Below, piece by piece: positions 8,340-17,076 of a stretch of 64,000 nucleotides of DNA. The notes beneath the pieces were generated by a model. It made no database searches, had not been told where the DNA came from, and was given only the letters and a program-made list of their open reading frames with translations. Made by a program: the position numbers and the translations under genes. This stretch comes from Bacteroidales bacterium (lineage in GTDB: Bacteria > Bacteroidota > Bacteroidia > Bacteroidales > UBA12077): assembly GCA_016342685.1 (NCBI GenBank), contig JAEINU010000003.1, forward strand, positions 434,001 to 498,000. Reading direction: 5' to 3'. Numbering within the stretch: position 1 is the stretch's first letter; each line of letters opens with the position of its first letter.

Positions 8340-9080
8340 ATGATATATTTTGTTGCATTAGACGATACAGATAATAAAGACTCAAGGGGTACAGGTTTTA
8401 AATCCAGAGAACTTGGGAAATTGATTCATGAAAAAAATCTTGGTTCTGTAGAATCTATTTCACGTCATCAATTGTTCGTTCACGAAAAAATTGCATACAC
8501 ATCTCAAAATAGTTCGGCTTGTTTAATTGTTAAATCGGATAAATACGAAGAGTTAAGAGATTTATGCGAGAATTATTTAATTGATGTTGCAGAAATTGGT
8601 TCCGATGCAGGATTGTGTATTGCAAGAGAAGATCAAATAAATGAGATAATCTTAGATTGGGGAAACCGAGCTAAAAAAGAAATATTATTCAAAGAAGATG
8701 CTTATAAAATAGCACATGAAGCTGGAATATTCTTAAGAGGTTACACTGGAGAAAAGATTGGTGTAATTGGATCGCTTGCCGCTATTGGATTAAGAAAAGG
8801 TGGAAACGACGGAAGAAATATTTGGCTTAAAGGTCATGAATTAAGGGATCTTAAAGGAGTTTATCAGATAAAAGAATTAAAAAGAATTATAAATATACAA
8901 GCTGTAGTGACAAAAGATGGTGCACATGTTAATGAAAATGAACGTGTAGAAGTTGGTGAGTGGTTGCGTCCGGCAATCAAAAATAATTTGAATACAGCAA
9001 TTGTTGAACAAAATAAAAATGGTGAAGACTATGAATGGAAGTGTGTCTCAAAAGACTATATCAAAAGCATATCAGACTAA
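8340..9080 (+). CDS. TiaS-like DDTD-domain protein of unknown role
   Basis: A 246-residue protein from the ATG at 8340 (an ATG at 8328 in the same frame overlaps the previous stop). It begins MIYFVALDDTDN, and residues 8-11 form the DDTD motif of the catalytic domain of TiaS, the archaeal enzyme that modifies tRNA-Ile2 with agmatine. The OB-fold and zinc-ribbon tRNA-binding parts of TiaS are absent, so a tRNA role is doubtful. Related Bacteroidota proteins often carry uninformative database names. Its position between a ModE-like regulator and an S-component-like membrane protein suggests a small-molecule or transport-linked function. Function not assigned. Confidence 0.7.
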   Translation: MIYFVALDDTDNKDSRGTGFKSRELGKLIHEKNLGSVESISRHQLFVHEKIAYTSQNSSACLIVKSDKYEELRDLCENYLIDVAEIGSDAGLCIAREDQINEIILDWGNRAKKEILFKEDAYKIAHEAGIFLRGYTGEKIGVIGSLAAIGLRKGGNDGRNIWLKGHELRDLKGVYQIKELKRIINIQAVVTKDGAHVNENERVEVGEWLRPAIKNNLNTAIVEQNKNGEDYEWKCVSKDYIKSISD

Positions 9081-9600
9081 TACAATTTCTTTAGTTCTGG
9101 AATTAGTACTTTTATTTTCTTTAGGAATAAGTGCAATTGTTTTGCGTTCTTACTTAAGAATTCCGTTAGGTATTCCGGGGCGTCATGGATTAGAATTTAT
9201 GGCAATATTAATGATTGCCAGAAGAGTATCTAAATTGCCATTTGCTTCCGTTATAGCAATGTTAGGAGCAACAAGCTTTATGTTTGTTCCATTTATAGGC
9301 ATAAAAGATCCATCTTTACCAGTAATCTATCTATTGATGGGTGTTGTTTTAGACATTTTATATTTTGCTTTTAAAAATCCAGCAAATAGATTAGCAATTC
9401 TTTCGTTAATTGGTGGTTTAGCATATATGGTTATTCCAGTAAGTAGATTAGGAATTTATTTATTTACAGGAGTGATAGATCATTCATTCATTAAATCAGG
9501 ATTTATAATTCCTGTTTTATCTCATTTTGCTTTCGGCGTTGCAGGTGCTTTGTTGGGAGCAGGTCTTGTATATTCGGTTAAAAAAATCAGAAACAAGTAA
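9031..9600 (+). CDS. ECF-transporter S-component-like membrane protein
   Basis: A 189-residue, very hydrophobic protein with about five or six membrane spans. The ATG at 9031 was preferred; the frame is open further upstream inside the previous gene. The pattern of short Gly-rich spans (PFASVIAMLGATSFMF, VLSHFAFGVAGALLGAG) resembles substrate-specific S components of ECF vitamin/metal transporters, but no diagnostic AxxxA interaction helix is clear. It overlaps the TiaS-like gene by about 50 bases, so the two are translationally linked. The substrate is unknown; the context suggests a cofactor precursor or molybdate/tungstate. Confidence 0.55.
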   Translation: MNGSVSQKTISKAYQTNTISLVLELVLLFSLGISAIVLRSYLRIPLGIPGRHGLEFMAILMIARRVSKLPFASVIAMLGATSFMFVPFIGIKDPSLPVIYLLMGVVLDILYFAFKNPANRLAILSLIGGLAYMVIPVSRLGIYLFTGVIDHSFIKSGFIIPVLSHFAFGVAGALLGAGLVYSVKKIRNK

Positions 9601-9645
9601 GTTTTATTATTATTTATACTTCATAATTTTTTAATACATAACGAT

Positions 9646-10563
9646 ATGAAAAAAACAGCATATCGATTTAGATCGTTAATAACTGCAAGCATTTTTATAA
9701 TTACTTCGATTACAATTTTTATGTCTTGCGAGGATGATGAAAAAAATCAAAGACCAAATCCTTCCATTCAAATGATTGAAACCTTAAATTATGTTTCATC
9801 TGACACAACAGTTTCTGTAGGTCAGACATTTATTGTTAAGGTTCATGCTGAATATAATGGATACGATAAGTTAACTAATTTTATTGCAAAATTAAATGGA
9901 GAAAATTATTTGGATTTAGGACTTTATGCAGAATCTTATGATCGCGAAGTGGAGATTCAGAAAGGTTTAGACGATATTGAAGAATGGGAATTTATTATTC
10001 GGGATTTTGAAGGAAATTTTGCAAGCACAAGTATTACCATTACAAAAGATCCGAATGTGGTTTATGGAGAAATTGATGAATTTCTTAATGTACAATTAGG
10101 AGCACAAAATAGCACTGAGTACGGAAGTTTCTTTTCATTTAGTAATGGAAATACATACAATTTGCAAGAAGCATATAACAATCAGGAAATTATAAATATG
10201 GCTTATGTCTATGATAATTATGATAGTTTTGAAGAAAGTGTAATTACTTCACCAGGTGGAAATATTGACGATGCTTTTACAGGTGAATTTGGATTAGCAA
10301 ATTGGGAAACAAGAAATACTATTAGATATAGCAGGGCAAAAATAGATGTGTCTGTTAATGAATTTGATTCTGCAGTTAATGATAGTATTCTCTTAGTAAA
10401 TACATTTGGTTATGAAAGTGGAGGTAGAAAAACAAAACTTTTAAATCCTGATGACATCTACTCATTTGTATGCTTTGATAATCGTAAAGGAATTTTTAAA
10501 GTGGTTAGTACTTCAGGAACAAATAGTGGAAGTATTGTAGTTGATATCAAAATTCAAAATTAG
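9646..10563 (+). CDS. Lipoprotein preceding a TonB-dependent receptor
   Basis: A 305-residue protein with an N-terminal hydrophobic signal and a lipidation Cys at residue 28 (IFMSC). The next residues, EDDE, resemble the acidic export signal that sends Bacteroidota lipoproteins to the cell surface. I do not recognise the rest; a probable Ig-like domain follows (DTTVSVGQTFIVKVHAEYNG) and many beta-strand-like segments come after. The stop codon lies 7 bases before the receptor start, so it is a likely partner lipoprotein of that receptor, a common arrangement in this phylum. Confidence 0.7.
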   Translation: MKKTAYRFRSLITASIFIITSITIFMSCEDDEKNQRPNPSIQMIETLNYVSSDTTVSVGQTFIVKVHAEYNGYDKLTNFIAKLNGENYLDLGLYAESYDREVEIQKGLDDIEEWEFIIRDFEGNFASTSITITKDPNVVYGEIDEFLNVQLGAQNSTEYGSFFSFSNGNTYNLQEAYNNQEIINMAYVYDNYDSFEESVITSPGGNIDDAFTGEFGLANWETRNTIRYSRAKIDVSVNEFDSAVNDSILLVNTFGYESGGRKTKLLNPDDIYSFVCFDNRKGIFKVVSTSGTNSGSIVVDIKIQN

Positions 10564-10570
10564 TTCAAGA

Positions 10571-12853
10571 ATGTTTTTAAGAAAAACTTTATATACGCTT
10601 ATCGTATTGTGTTTTACGATAACAACTCTGTTCTCTCAAAATATCACGGGCCTTGTAATTGACTCTAAAACTAAAGAGAAATTGGTTGGAGCAAATGTTA
10701 TTATTAAGGAATTACAAAGGGGGATTTCTACAAATAATGATGGTTATTTCACGTTTGAGAATATCAAAAATGGAGAATATACAATAGTAGTATCATTTAT
10801 TGGATACGATGAAATTAAAGAAAAAATTAATATTGATAATAATAGTATAGAACTTGATATTGAGTTGAATTCTTCTGCTGTGGCAATGGAAAAAATAATA
10901 ATTACAGCAACAAGAACAGAGCGTAGAATTGAAGATTTAGCGGGACAGAATGAAGTAATGGAAAGCAAAGAAATTGAAGAATTTCCTGCATCATCAACCG
11001 ATAATCTATTACAAAGCATTGCCAATATTAATGTAAACCGAAGTTGGGGGATTTTTTCTAAAAACGCTTCGGTTACTATGCGCGGATTAGATGCTGCCCA
11101 AGGAGTTCTGGTATTATATAATGGAGTTCCATTAAATAAAACTGCAGGAGGATCTATAAATTGGAACATGATATCGCCCGATAGAATAGAGAAAATAGAA
11201 GTAATAAAAGGACCTAGCTCTGCACTTTATGGTAACAATGCAATGGGAGGCGTAATAAATATTATTACAAAGCAACCAGATAAAGCTATATCTGGTGATG
11301 TGCGAATAATGGGTGGAAGTTATGCAACCTTAGGTGGAAAATTTGATTTAGAAGGAAATCAAGAAATAAAGGGAACGAAATTATATTGGGGTTTGAGTGG
11401 ATTCTATCGTCAAGGAGATGGTTATGTGATTGAACCGAAAGAAAATAGAGATTCAACAGATGTCGAAGTTTATTTAAAAGAGTATCGTCTTGGAGCAACT
11501 TTGGGATATGAATTTAACGACAAAAATAAAATTGAAGTAGAATATAGTTATTACGATGATAAGCGTGGTGATGGAAAACAAGTATATTTTGACGATGGTG
11601 GATATGTGAAATATACAACGCATTTTGTTCGTGTAAAATATAATGGTGAGATAGGTAAATTTAAGATCGAAGCCGATGGATATTTACAGGATGAGAATTA
11701 CTATCAATTTACTGAAAAAGTAAACAGCGATGGAAATTATAAAGTATCCAAGAAAGACCAGATATCTCGAGATTATGGTGTATGGGCAAATGCAACACGT
11801 AAATTAGGTGAAAAAAACTGGTTCACCTTTGGGCTTGATCTGAAACAAGGTTATATGAATGCATCTGATATTTACCTTACTTCGACCGATACATTAATGC
11901 GCGAAGGAAGAGTACAATCATATGCTGCTTTTTTGCAAGATGAACATCGCTTATTTAATGATAAATTTAAAATAATTGCTGGATTGCGATTTGATTATGC
12001 TCGTTTTTACGATGGTAATATTCATGTGGGTGATCCAACAGCAAACACAGGCTTTGCAGAACCCTTAACAGAGAGTTATGATAATTCAAACTGGACATCG
12101 ATAAGTCCTAAATTAGCTTTGCAATATGAAATAATTCCTGAAATAAAGACATATGTTTCGGCATCAACAGGATTTATGCCAGCTAAGTTAGATGACTTAA
12201 TTTCGTCGCGTAAGGTTAGCACTGGCTTTAAAATTGCAAATCCAGATTTAAACCCCCAAACTTTAACAAATTATGAAATAGGTTTTAATACCAGACCATT
12301 CAAAAAAGCTCAGTTTAAAACAGCTGTATATTATTCTGTTGGCAAAGATTTTCAATATTTTGTTGAAACAGGAAATGAAGTGGATGGACAAAGGGAAGTC
12401 ACCCGAGAGAATATAGCTGAAATTGAGATTTTTGGTGCAGAGTTTTTCTTTCAATATGATTTTACCAAGAATTTGACTTTTAAAACAAATTATACACACA
12501 ATAATTCGTTTATAAAGAAATTTGATTTAAAGGATTATTATGGGGATGACATTACAGGGAAAAAGATATCTGAAGTTCCATGGCATCAGGTTTTTGTAGG
12601 ATTATTCTGGAGAAATAAATATGTAAATACCACTTTTGTTGCAAATTATGTTGGCGAAATGTATCAGGATGAAGCAAATAATCAAATAGTTGATGATTAC
12701 CTTACGTGTGATATTAGATTGTCGAGAATGATAAATGAAAATTTCTTTTTTGCTTTCGATATACAAAACATATTCAACAATGTATACGTAGATAAAAAAC
12801 TACGACTTTCTCCTGGTAGATATATACTTATTGAAATTGCGTATAAATTTTAA
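10571..12853 (+). CDS. TonB-dependent receptor with carboxypeptidase-regulatory-like N-terminus
   Basis: A 760-residue outer-membrane receptor. The ATG at 10571 gives a clean signal peptide ending LFSQ; an earlier in-frame start at 10541 lies inside the lipoprotein gene. After a CarboxypepD_reg-like domain (about residues 24-110) come the plug (PSSALYGNNAMGGVINIITK) and the 22-strand barrel, ending with Phe (IEIAYKF). Such receptors import siderophores, metals, vitamins or oligomers using TonB energy. Its operon-like position behind the ModE-like regulator and ahead of moco genes makes a molybdenum/tungsten or pterin ligand possible, but the sequence does not show it. Confidence 0.88.
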   Translation: MFLRKTLYTLIVLCFTITTLFSQNITGLVIDSKTKEKLVGANVIIKELQRGISTNNDGYFTFENIKNGEYTIVVSFIGYDEIKEKINIDNNSIELDIELNSSAVAMEKIIITATRTERRIEDLAGQNEVMESKEIEEFPASSTDNLLQSIANINVNRSWGIFSKNASVTMRGLDAAQGVLVLYNGVPLNKTAGGSINWNMISPDRIEKIEVIKGPSSALYGNNAMGGVINIITKQPDKAISGDVRIMGGSYATLGGKFDLEGNQEIKGTKLYWGLSGFYRQGDGYVIEPKENRDSTDVEVYLKEYRLGATLGYEFNDKNKIEVEYSYYDDKRGDGKQVYFDDGGYVKYTTHFVRVKYNGEIGKFKIEADGYLQDENYYQFTEKVNSDGNYKVSKKDQISRDYGVWANATRKLGEKNWFTFGLDLKQGYMNASDIYLTSTDTLMREGRVQSYAAFLQDEHRLFNDKFKIIAGLRFDYARFYDGNIHVGDPTANTGFAEPLTESYDNSNWTSISPKLALQYEIIPEIKTYVSASTGFMPAKLDDLISSRKVSTGFKIANPDLNPQTLTNYEIGFNTRPFKKAQFKTAVYYSVGKDFQYFVETGNEVDGQREVTRENIAEIEIFGAEFFFQYDFTKNLTFKTNYTHNNSFIKKFDLKDYYGDDITGKKISEVPWHQVFVGLFWRNKYVNTTFVANYVGEMYQDEANNQIVDDYLTCDIRLSRMINENFFFAFDIQNIFNNVYVDKKLRLSPGRYILIEIAYKF

Positions 12854-12913
12854 TCTTTTTTTGAGCAATAAAGTATTTGTTTTGTTTACTATTCGAATAA
12901 TAAGACTAAGTTA

Positions 12914-13711
12914 ATGATTACAAAAAACGGTATTGATTCATATAAAGATTGGTTTACAAATTATGTAAATCAATTTATGACTAATTATCCTGATTTTTCT
13001 GAGAATCTAAAAATAAAAACTGATCATTCGAGAAAGGTACATCAAGAAATTCTTGGAATCGTAAAGAGTTTAAACTTAAAGGAAGATGATATTTATCTTG
13101 CTGAAATTTTAGGCTTATTTCACGATATAGGTCGATTCAAACAATATGTAAAATATCAAACATTTTCCGATTCAAAATCGCAGAATCATGCAGAATTAGG
13201 TGTTGAAGTATTGAAAGAATATGATGTATTAAAAGATTTATCTGAAGATGATAAGGAGATAATTTTAAAATCAATAATAAATCATAGTAGGGCGGAAATT
13301 ATTCCTGATGAAAATAAAAGAGTAATATTCTTTTCAAAGTTAATTCGTGATGCGGATAAGTTGGATATATGGCGATTAATTACCGAATATTATATGGTGA
13401 AGGAGCAAAAAGAGAATAAAACACTTGAGCTTGAATTACCCAATTCTGATGAAATAAGTGATGATGTTTTTGAATCAATCTTAAAAAAAGAAGTTGTTTT
13501 AAAAGAATCATTGAAAACATTGAATGATTTTAAACTCTTACAAATCGCTTGGTTATTCGATTTGAATTTCGAGTATTCTATTAATCGACTTTATACCCAG
13601 AAATATCTAGATAAAATTTTTGATACTTTACCCGAAAATCAAAAGGTAAATCAGATTAAACAAATAGTGAATGCTTATTTCGAAGAACATATCGAAACAT
13701 TTAGATATTAA
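12914..13711 (+). CDS. HD-domain phosphohydrolase-like protein
   Basis: A 265-residue protein with the metal-binding HD superfamily pattern: His38, His70-Asp71 (LFHDIGRF) and a later Asp in RDADKLDIWR near residue 151. HD proteins hydrolyse phosphate esters, often of nucleotides. It sits 60 bases after the TonB receptor and 48 before moeA on the same strand, so it may be co-transcribed with cofactor genes. A second HD protein lies at 20127-20681 in the same region. The substrate is unknown. Confidence 0.78.
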   Translation: MITKNGIDSYKDWFTNYVNQFMTNYPDFSENLKIKTDHSRKVHQEILGIVKSLNLKEDDIYLAEILGLFHDIGRFKQYVKYQTFSDSKSQNHAELGVEVLKEYDVLKDLSEDDKEIILKSIINHSRAEIIPDENKRVIFFSKLIRDADKLDIWRLITEYYMVKEQKENKTLELELPNSDEISDDVFESILKKEVVLKESLKTLNDFKLLQIAWLFDLNFEYSINRLYTQKYLDKIFDTLPENQKVNQIKQIVNAYFEEHIETFRY

Positions 13712-13759
13712 TAAGTATTTTCTAAAGTAGAAATATTAATTTTGAGCAAAATTCCACCA

Positions 13760-14932
13760 ATGATTACTATAGAAAAAGCATACGAAATTGTATTACAAAA
13801 TGCACATCCGTTAGAAACTGAAAAGATTCTTTTCACGGAAGTATTAGGTCGTATTTTAGCAGAAGATGTAAAATCAGATATTGAAATGCCACCTTTCGAT
13901 AAGTCGGCAATGGATGGTTATGCTTGTCGTAAAGGAGATATAGAAAATATTCTTGAGATAATAGAAGTTATTCCAGCAGGAAAAACCCCTGAGAAAACCA
14001 TTGGAAAAAATCAATGTGCAAATATAATGACAGGTGCTCCAATTCCAAAGGGAGCAGATTGCGTTGTTCAGGTTGAACTTACCGAAAAATCGGATGGAGT
14101 TACTGTAAAAGTTAATGAAGCACCTGCACGCAATAATATTAGTTTTAAAGGAGAAGATGTAAAAGTTGGAACCAGAGTTTTAGATAAAGGAATAAAAATA
14201 GAAGCTCAGCATATTGCTGTATTTGCTGCAGTTGGATATACTGATGTTCTGGTTTATAAACAACCCAAAGTTGGCATAATTTCTACTGGAGATGAGTTGG
14301 TTGAGCCTCAAAATATGCCATCCCAATCACAAATTAGAAATAGTAATGGTTATCAGTTAATAGCACAAGTTAAATCTTGTGGAGCTATTGCAAATTACGT
14401 TGGAATTGCTGAAGATACACCTGAAGATACATTCGATAAAGTAAGTAAAGCTTTAGTAGAGAATGATATAGTTTTATTAACCGGTGGTGTTTCAATGGGA
14501 ACCTTTGACTTTGTGCCGCAAGTTCTGGAGCAGGCTGGAGTTAAAATATTGTTCGATTCAATAGCCGTTAAACCTGGAAAACCCACAACTTTTGGAATGG
14601 CAGATGCGAAATTCTGTTTTGGCTTACCAGGAAATCCCGTATCATCTTTTGTACAGTTCGACTTATTGGTTAAGCCATTAATTTATACTCTAATGGGGCA
14701 AGTTTATAAACCATTAGACATACAAATGAATTTGGGTGTTGATTTTAAACGAAGAAATCCTGATAGGAAAGCATATTTTCCGATAATCATTGAAAATGGT
14801 GAAATTTTTCCTGTTGATTATCATGGTTCAGCACATATACATGCATTATCTTCGGCACATGGAATTATTTCCATGGAGATAGGACAAACAGAGATTAAGA
14901 AAGGAGAGAAAGTTCATGTTCGACAGATTTGA
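13760..14932 (+). CDS. moeA: Molybdopterin molybdotransferase MoeA
   Basis: A 390-residue MoeA, which inserts molybdate (or tungstate) into adenylated molybdopterin. Visible motifs are PPFDKSAMDGYA, NIMTGAPIPKGAD, the MPT-binding domain core VGIISTGDELVEP, LLTGGVSMGTFDFVP and GLPGNPVSS. I use the ATG at 13760 (MITIEKAYE); a TTG at 13742 would add six residues and cannot be excluded. Its end overlaps the moaA start by 17 bases, so the two are coupled. Bacterial MoeA proteins act on Mo or W; a W enzyme occurs in this window. Confidence 0.95.
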   Translation: MITIEKAYEIVLQNAHPLETEKILFTEVLGRILAEDVKSDIEMPPFDKSAMDGYACRKGDIENILEIIEVIPAGKTPEKTIGKNQCANIMTGAPIPKGADCVVQVELTEKSDGVTVKVNEAPARNNISFKGEDVKVGTRVLDKGIKIEAQHIAVFAAVGYTDVLVYKQPKVGIISTGDELVEPQNMPSQSQIRNSNGYQLIAQVKSCGAIANYVGIAEDTPEDTFDKVSKALVENDIVLLTGGVSMGTFDFVPQVLEQAGVKILFDSIAVKPGKPTTFGMADAKFCFGLPGNPVSSFVQFDLLVKPLIYTLMGQVYKPLDIQMNLGVDFKRRNPDRKAYFPIIIENGEIFPVDYHGSAHIHALSSAHGIISMEIGQTEIKKGEKVHVRQI

Positions 14933-15716
14933 TCGCAAAATAAATTATTTAAGAATATCAGTTACCGACAGGTGTAATCTTCGATGTGTATATTGTATGC
15001 CCGAAGAAGGAGTTACCCTTTTGGATCATAAAGAGATATTAACTTTTGACGAGATTGTTGATGTTGCAAAATCGGCAGTTCGAAAAGGAGTCGATAAAAT
15101 TCGTATTACAGGTGGTGAACCATTGGTGCGAAAAGGAATTGTCGATTTGGTTAAAATGATTGGAGGAATTGAAGGGATTAAGGATTTTTCAATGACAACC
15201 AATGCTATTTTATTAAGCAAATATGCCGATGATCTGGCTAAGGTAGGATTACATCGAGTGAATATAAGTTTGGATACATTAGATCCCGAAAAATTTAAGC
15301 AAATAACTCGAGGTGGAGATATTCAAAAAGTTTTTGAAGGAATTGAAGCAGCAAAAAGAGCAGGATTAAATCCTATCAAGATAAATTGTGTAATACAGGA
15401 TAATAAGCATGAACCAGATGCAAAAGAAGTTGCTAAGTTCTGCGAAGAGAAAGGTTTATTTATTCGGTATATTACAGAAATGGATTTAGAAAAAGGAGAG
15501 TTTTCTGTTGTTGATGGTGGATCTGGTGGCGATTGCGGTTCTTGTAATAGAATCAGGTTAACTGCAAACGGATTAATTAAACCTTGTTTGTTTAGCGATA
15601 TTTCATATAGTGTTCGGGAATTAGGAATAGATAGAGCAATAGATATGGCTGTTGGGAACAAACCGCAAACCGGTCATGAAAATCATACCGGGAAATTTTA
15701 TAATATTGGGGGATAA
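14916..15716 (+). CDS. moaA: GTP 3',8-cyclase MoaA, unusually short
   Basis: A 266-residue radical-SAM enzyme catalysing the first step of molybdopterin synthesis from GTP. The N-terminal cluster Cys20, Cys24 and Cys27 (CNLRCVYC) and the SAM motif GGEP are intact. The C-terminal cluster near residues 206, 209 and 223 (CGSCNRIR...KPC) and the terminal GG needed for GTP handling are also present. Typical MoaA has about 320-335 residues. The segment that normally separates the FIxYM-like strand (here FIRYITEMD) from the second cluster is cut to about 20 residues, so roughly 50 residues are absent. The reading frame is clean and the gene overlaps moeA, so it is probably functional. Confidence 0.9.
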   Translation: MFDRFDRKINYLRISVTDRCNLRCVYCMPEEGVTLLDHKEILTFDEIVDVAKSAVRKGVDKIRITGGEPLVRKGIVDLVKMIGGIEGIKDFSMTTNAILLSKYADDLAKVGLHRVNISLDTLDPEKFKQITRGGDIQKVFEGIEAAKRAGLNPIKINCVIQDNKHEPDAKEVAKFCEEKGLFIRYITEMDLEKGEFSVVDGGSGGDCGSCNRIRLTANGLIKPCLFSDISYSVRELGIDRAIDMAVGNKPQTGHENHTGKFYNIGG

Positions 15717-15792
15717 AATAAGTTGTAAGCTATTAGCTTCATGTTTTATTAAATTCGTAATTTGAAATTGTTAATTTGTAATTAGTTGAATC

Positions 15793-16245
15793 ATGAGTAA
15801 ATTAAGTCACGTCGATGAGCATGGGAAAGCCAATATGGTTGATGTTGGACCGAAAGCGGATCAAAAAAGAATTGCAAAAGCAACAGGTCATATTACCTTA
15901 AAAACTGAAACAATTCAATTGATTACTGATAATTCCATGAAAAAAGGTGATGTATTAACTATCTCCGAAGTTGCTGGAATTCAAGGTGGCAAAAGAACAA
16001 GTGAACTCATTCCATTATGTCATCCATTACAAATCACAAAGTTAGATGTAAAAGCAACTATAGACGAAACGGGTGTTCGAGTAAATTCAGAAGCACGTTG
16101 TGTTGGCAAAACTGGAATTGAAATGGAAGCATTAACAGCAGTTTCAGTTGCTTTACTTACTGTTTATGACATGTGTAAAGCTGTCGATAAAGAAATGAAT
16201 ATCGATGAAATTACCTTAGTTGAGAAAACTAAGGCTAACTTATAA
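15793..16245 (+). CDS. moaC: Cyclic pyranopterin monophosphate synthase MoaC
   Basis: A 150-residue MoaC, converting the MoaA product to cyclic pyranopterin monophosphate. The sequence shows NMVDVGPK near the N-terminus, GGKRTSELIPLCHPL and GIEMEALTAVSVALLTVYDMCKA, all family hallmarks including the catalytic Lys/His region. Length is normal. It follows moaA by 76 bases and ends only 5 bases from the convergent SecB-like gene, the point where the cofactor series is interrupted. Confidence 0.96.
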   Translation: MSKLSHVDEHGKANMVDVGPKADQKRIAKATGHITLKTETIQLITDNSMKKGDVLTISEVAGIQGGKRTSELIPLCHPLQITKLDVKATIDETGVRVNSEARCVGKTGIEMEALTAVSVALLTVYDMCKAVDKEMNIDEITLVEKTKANL

Positions 16246-16250
16246 AACAT

Positions 16251-16664
16251 CTAGTCTTCAACTAATTCAGTATTTTCCTTTAGTTTATTTTTTAAACTTT
16301 CAAGATTTAAAGTTGGTAAAGTAATTGGATTTAATCCTGATAAAGAAGTTAAAGAGGTTACATATGCCCTTATGTATGGGAATAGTATCGCTGGGGCATT
16401 TAAATAGAAATAACTCTCAATATTTTTATTTTGCAAATTTTCAAATTCAAAAATCCCTACACCATGAACTAGTGCATTAAAAACTTCTGATTCATCCCAA
16501 ACTTTAGCAATTATATCCAGTTGGAATGTTTTATCTTTTGCGTGTATATACCCATGAACATCTATATCAATATTCATAGAACCTATTTCTTCCGGTTTTA
16601 ATCTTTCAATATGACTTTTTTGAATAAAGAAGTGACTAAAGGAGAAAGCTTGACTTGTTTTCAT
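16251..16664 (-). CDS. SecB-like chaperone of a putative toxin-antitoxin-chaperone operon
   Basis: A 137-residue protein with the SecB fold pattern. The C-terminal half, YLNAPAILFPYIRAYVTSL followed by SGLNPITLPTLNLESL, aligns by eye with the E. coli SecB segment containing ILFPYAREC and the proline-rich end. SecB is a tetrameric export chaperone; in organisms without classical SecB, SecB-like proteins often pair with toxin-antitoxin genes (TAC modules) and stabilise the antitoxin. It is the last of three tightly packed genes, starting 4 bases after the stop of the middle gene. The chaperone role in a TAC is inference from the gene order. Confidence 0.83.
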   Translation of the reverse strand: MKTSQAFSFSHFFIQKSHIERLKPEEIGSMNIDIDVHGYIHAKDKTFQLDIIAKVWDESEVFNALVHGVGIFEFENLQNKNIESYFYLNAPAILFPYIRAYVTSLTSLSGLNPITLPTLNLESLKNKLKENTELVED

Positions 16665-16668
16665 AATC

Positions 16669-17076
16669 TTAAGCAGCTAAAGCATAATTATTTTCACCTG
16701 CAATTTTTTCAGGTTTTTTGTCGAAATTACAATTCGCAGATAATGTTTTAAATAATTCATTAAAACTTATTTTACTTATCTCTTTGTCCAAATCTAAATA
16801 ATGTATACCCGTTAAGGTAAATTCAGGATTTGTAATTTCAATTGGCGAGTCATTAGAGACAAATAAAATACTTTCTTTAGGATAATTATCCATAAAATAT
16901 TCTATTAATGTAGATTGAACATATAGAAATTCTTCATTAAATTCAAAAAAATCTCTAGGGAGAGCCTTCACTGTATGTATTTGAGAAAGTTCGTCAAATT
17001 CATACAATAATTTAATGTTTTTAAAAACATTAATAATTCTTTTTAATTCTTTTTTAATATATTCTTTTGAACTCAT
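16669..17076 (-). CDS. Unknown small protein ending in an SsrA-like tail (candidate antitoxin)
   Basis: A 135-residue protein that I do not recognise as a named family. Its last residues are PEKIAGENNYALAA and stop, read directly from the minus strand at 16669-16710. The final nine, GENNYALAA, closely resemble tmRNA tags (E. coli ends ENYALAA), which mark proteins for ClpXP. The ATG overlaps the HEPN-like gene stop (ATGA), and the SecB-like gene follows after 4 bases. A short-lived protein between a possible toxin and a chaperone is what an antitoxin with a chaperone-addiction tail would look like. No DNA-binding motif is evident. The function is inferred. Confidence 0.7.
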   Translation of the reverse strand: MSSKEYIKKELKRIINVFKNIKLLYEFDELSQIHTVKALPRDFFEFNEEFLYVQSTLIEYFMDNYPKESILFVSNDSPIEITNPEFTLTGIHYLDLDKEISKISFNELFKTLSANCNFDKKPEKIAGENNYALAA

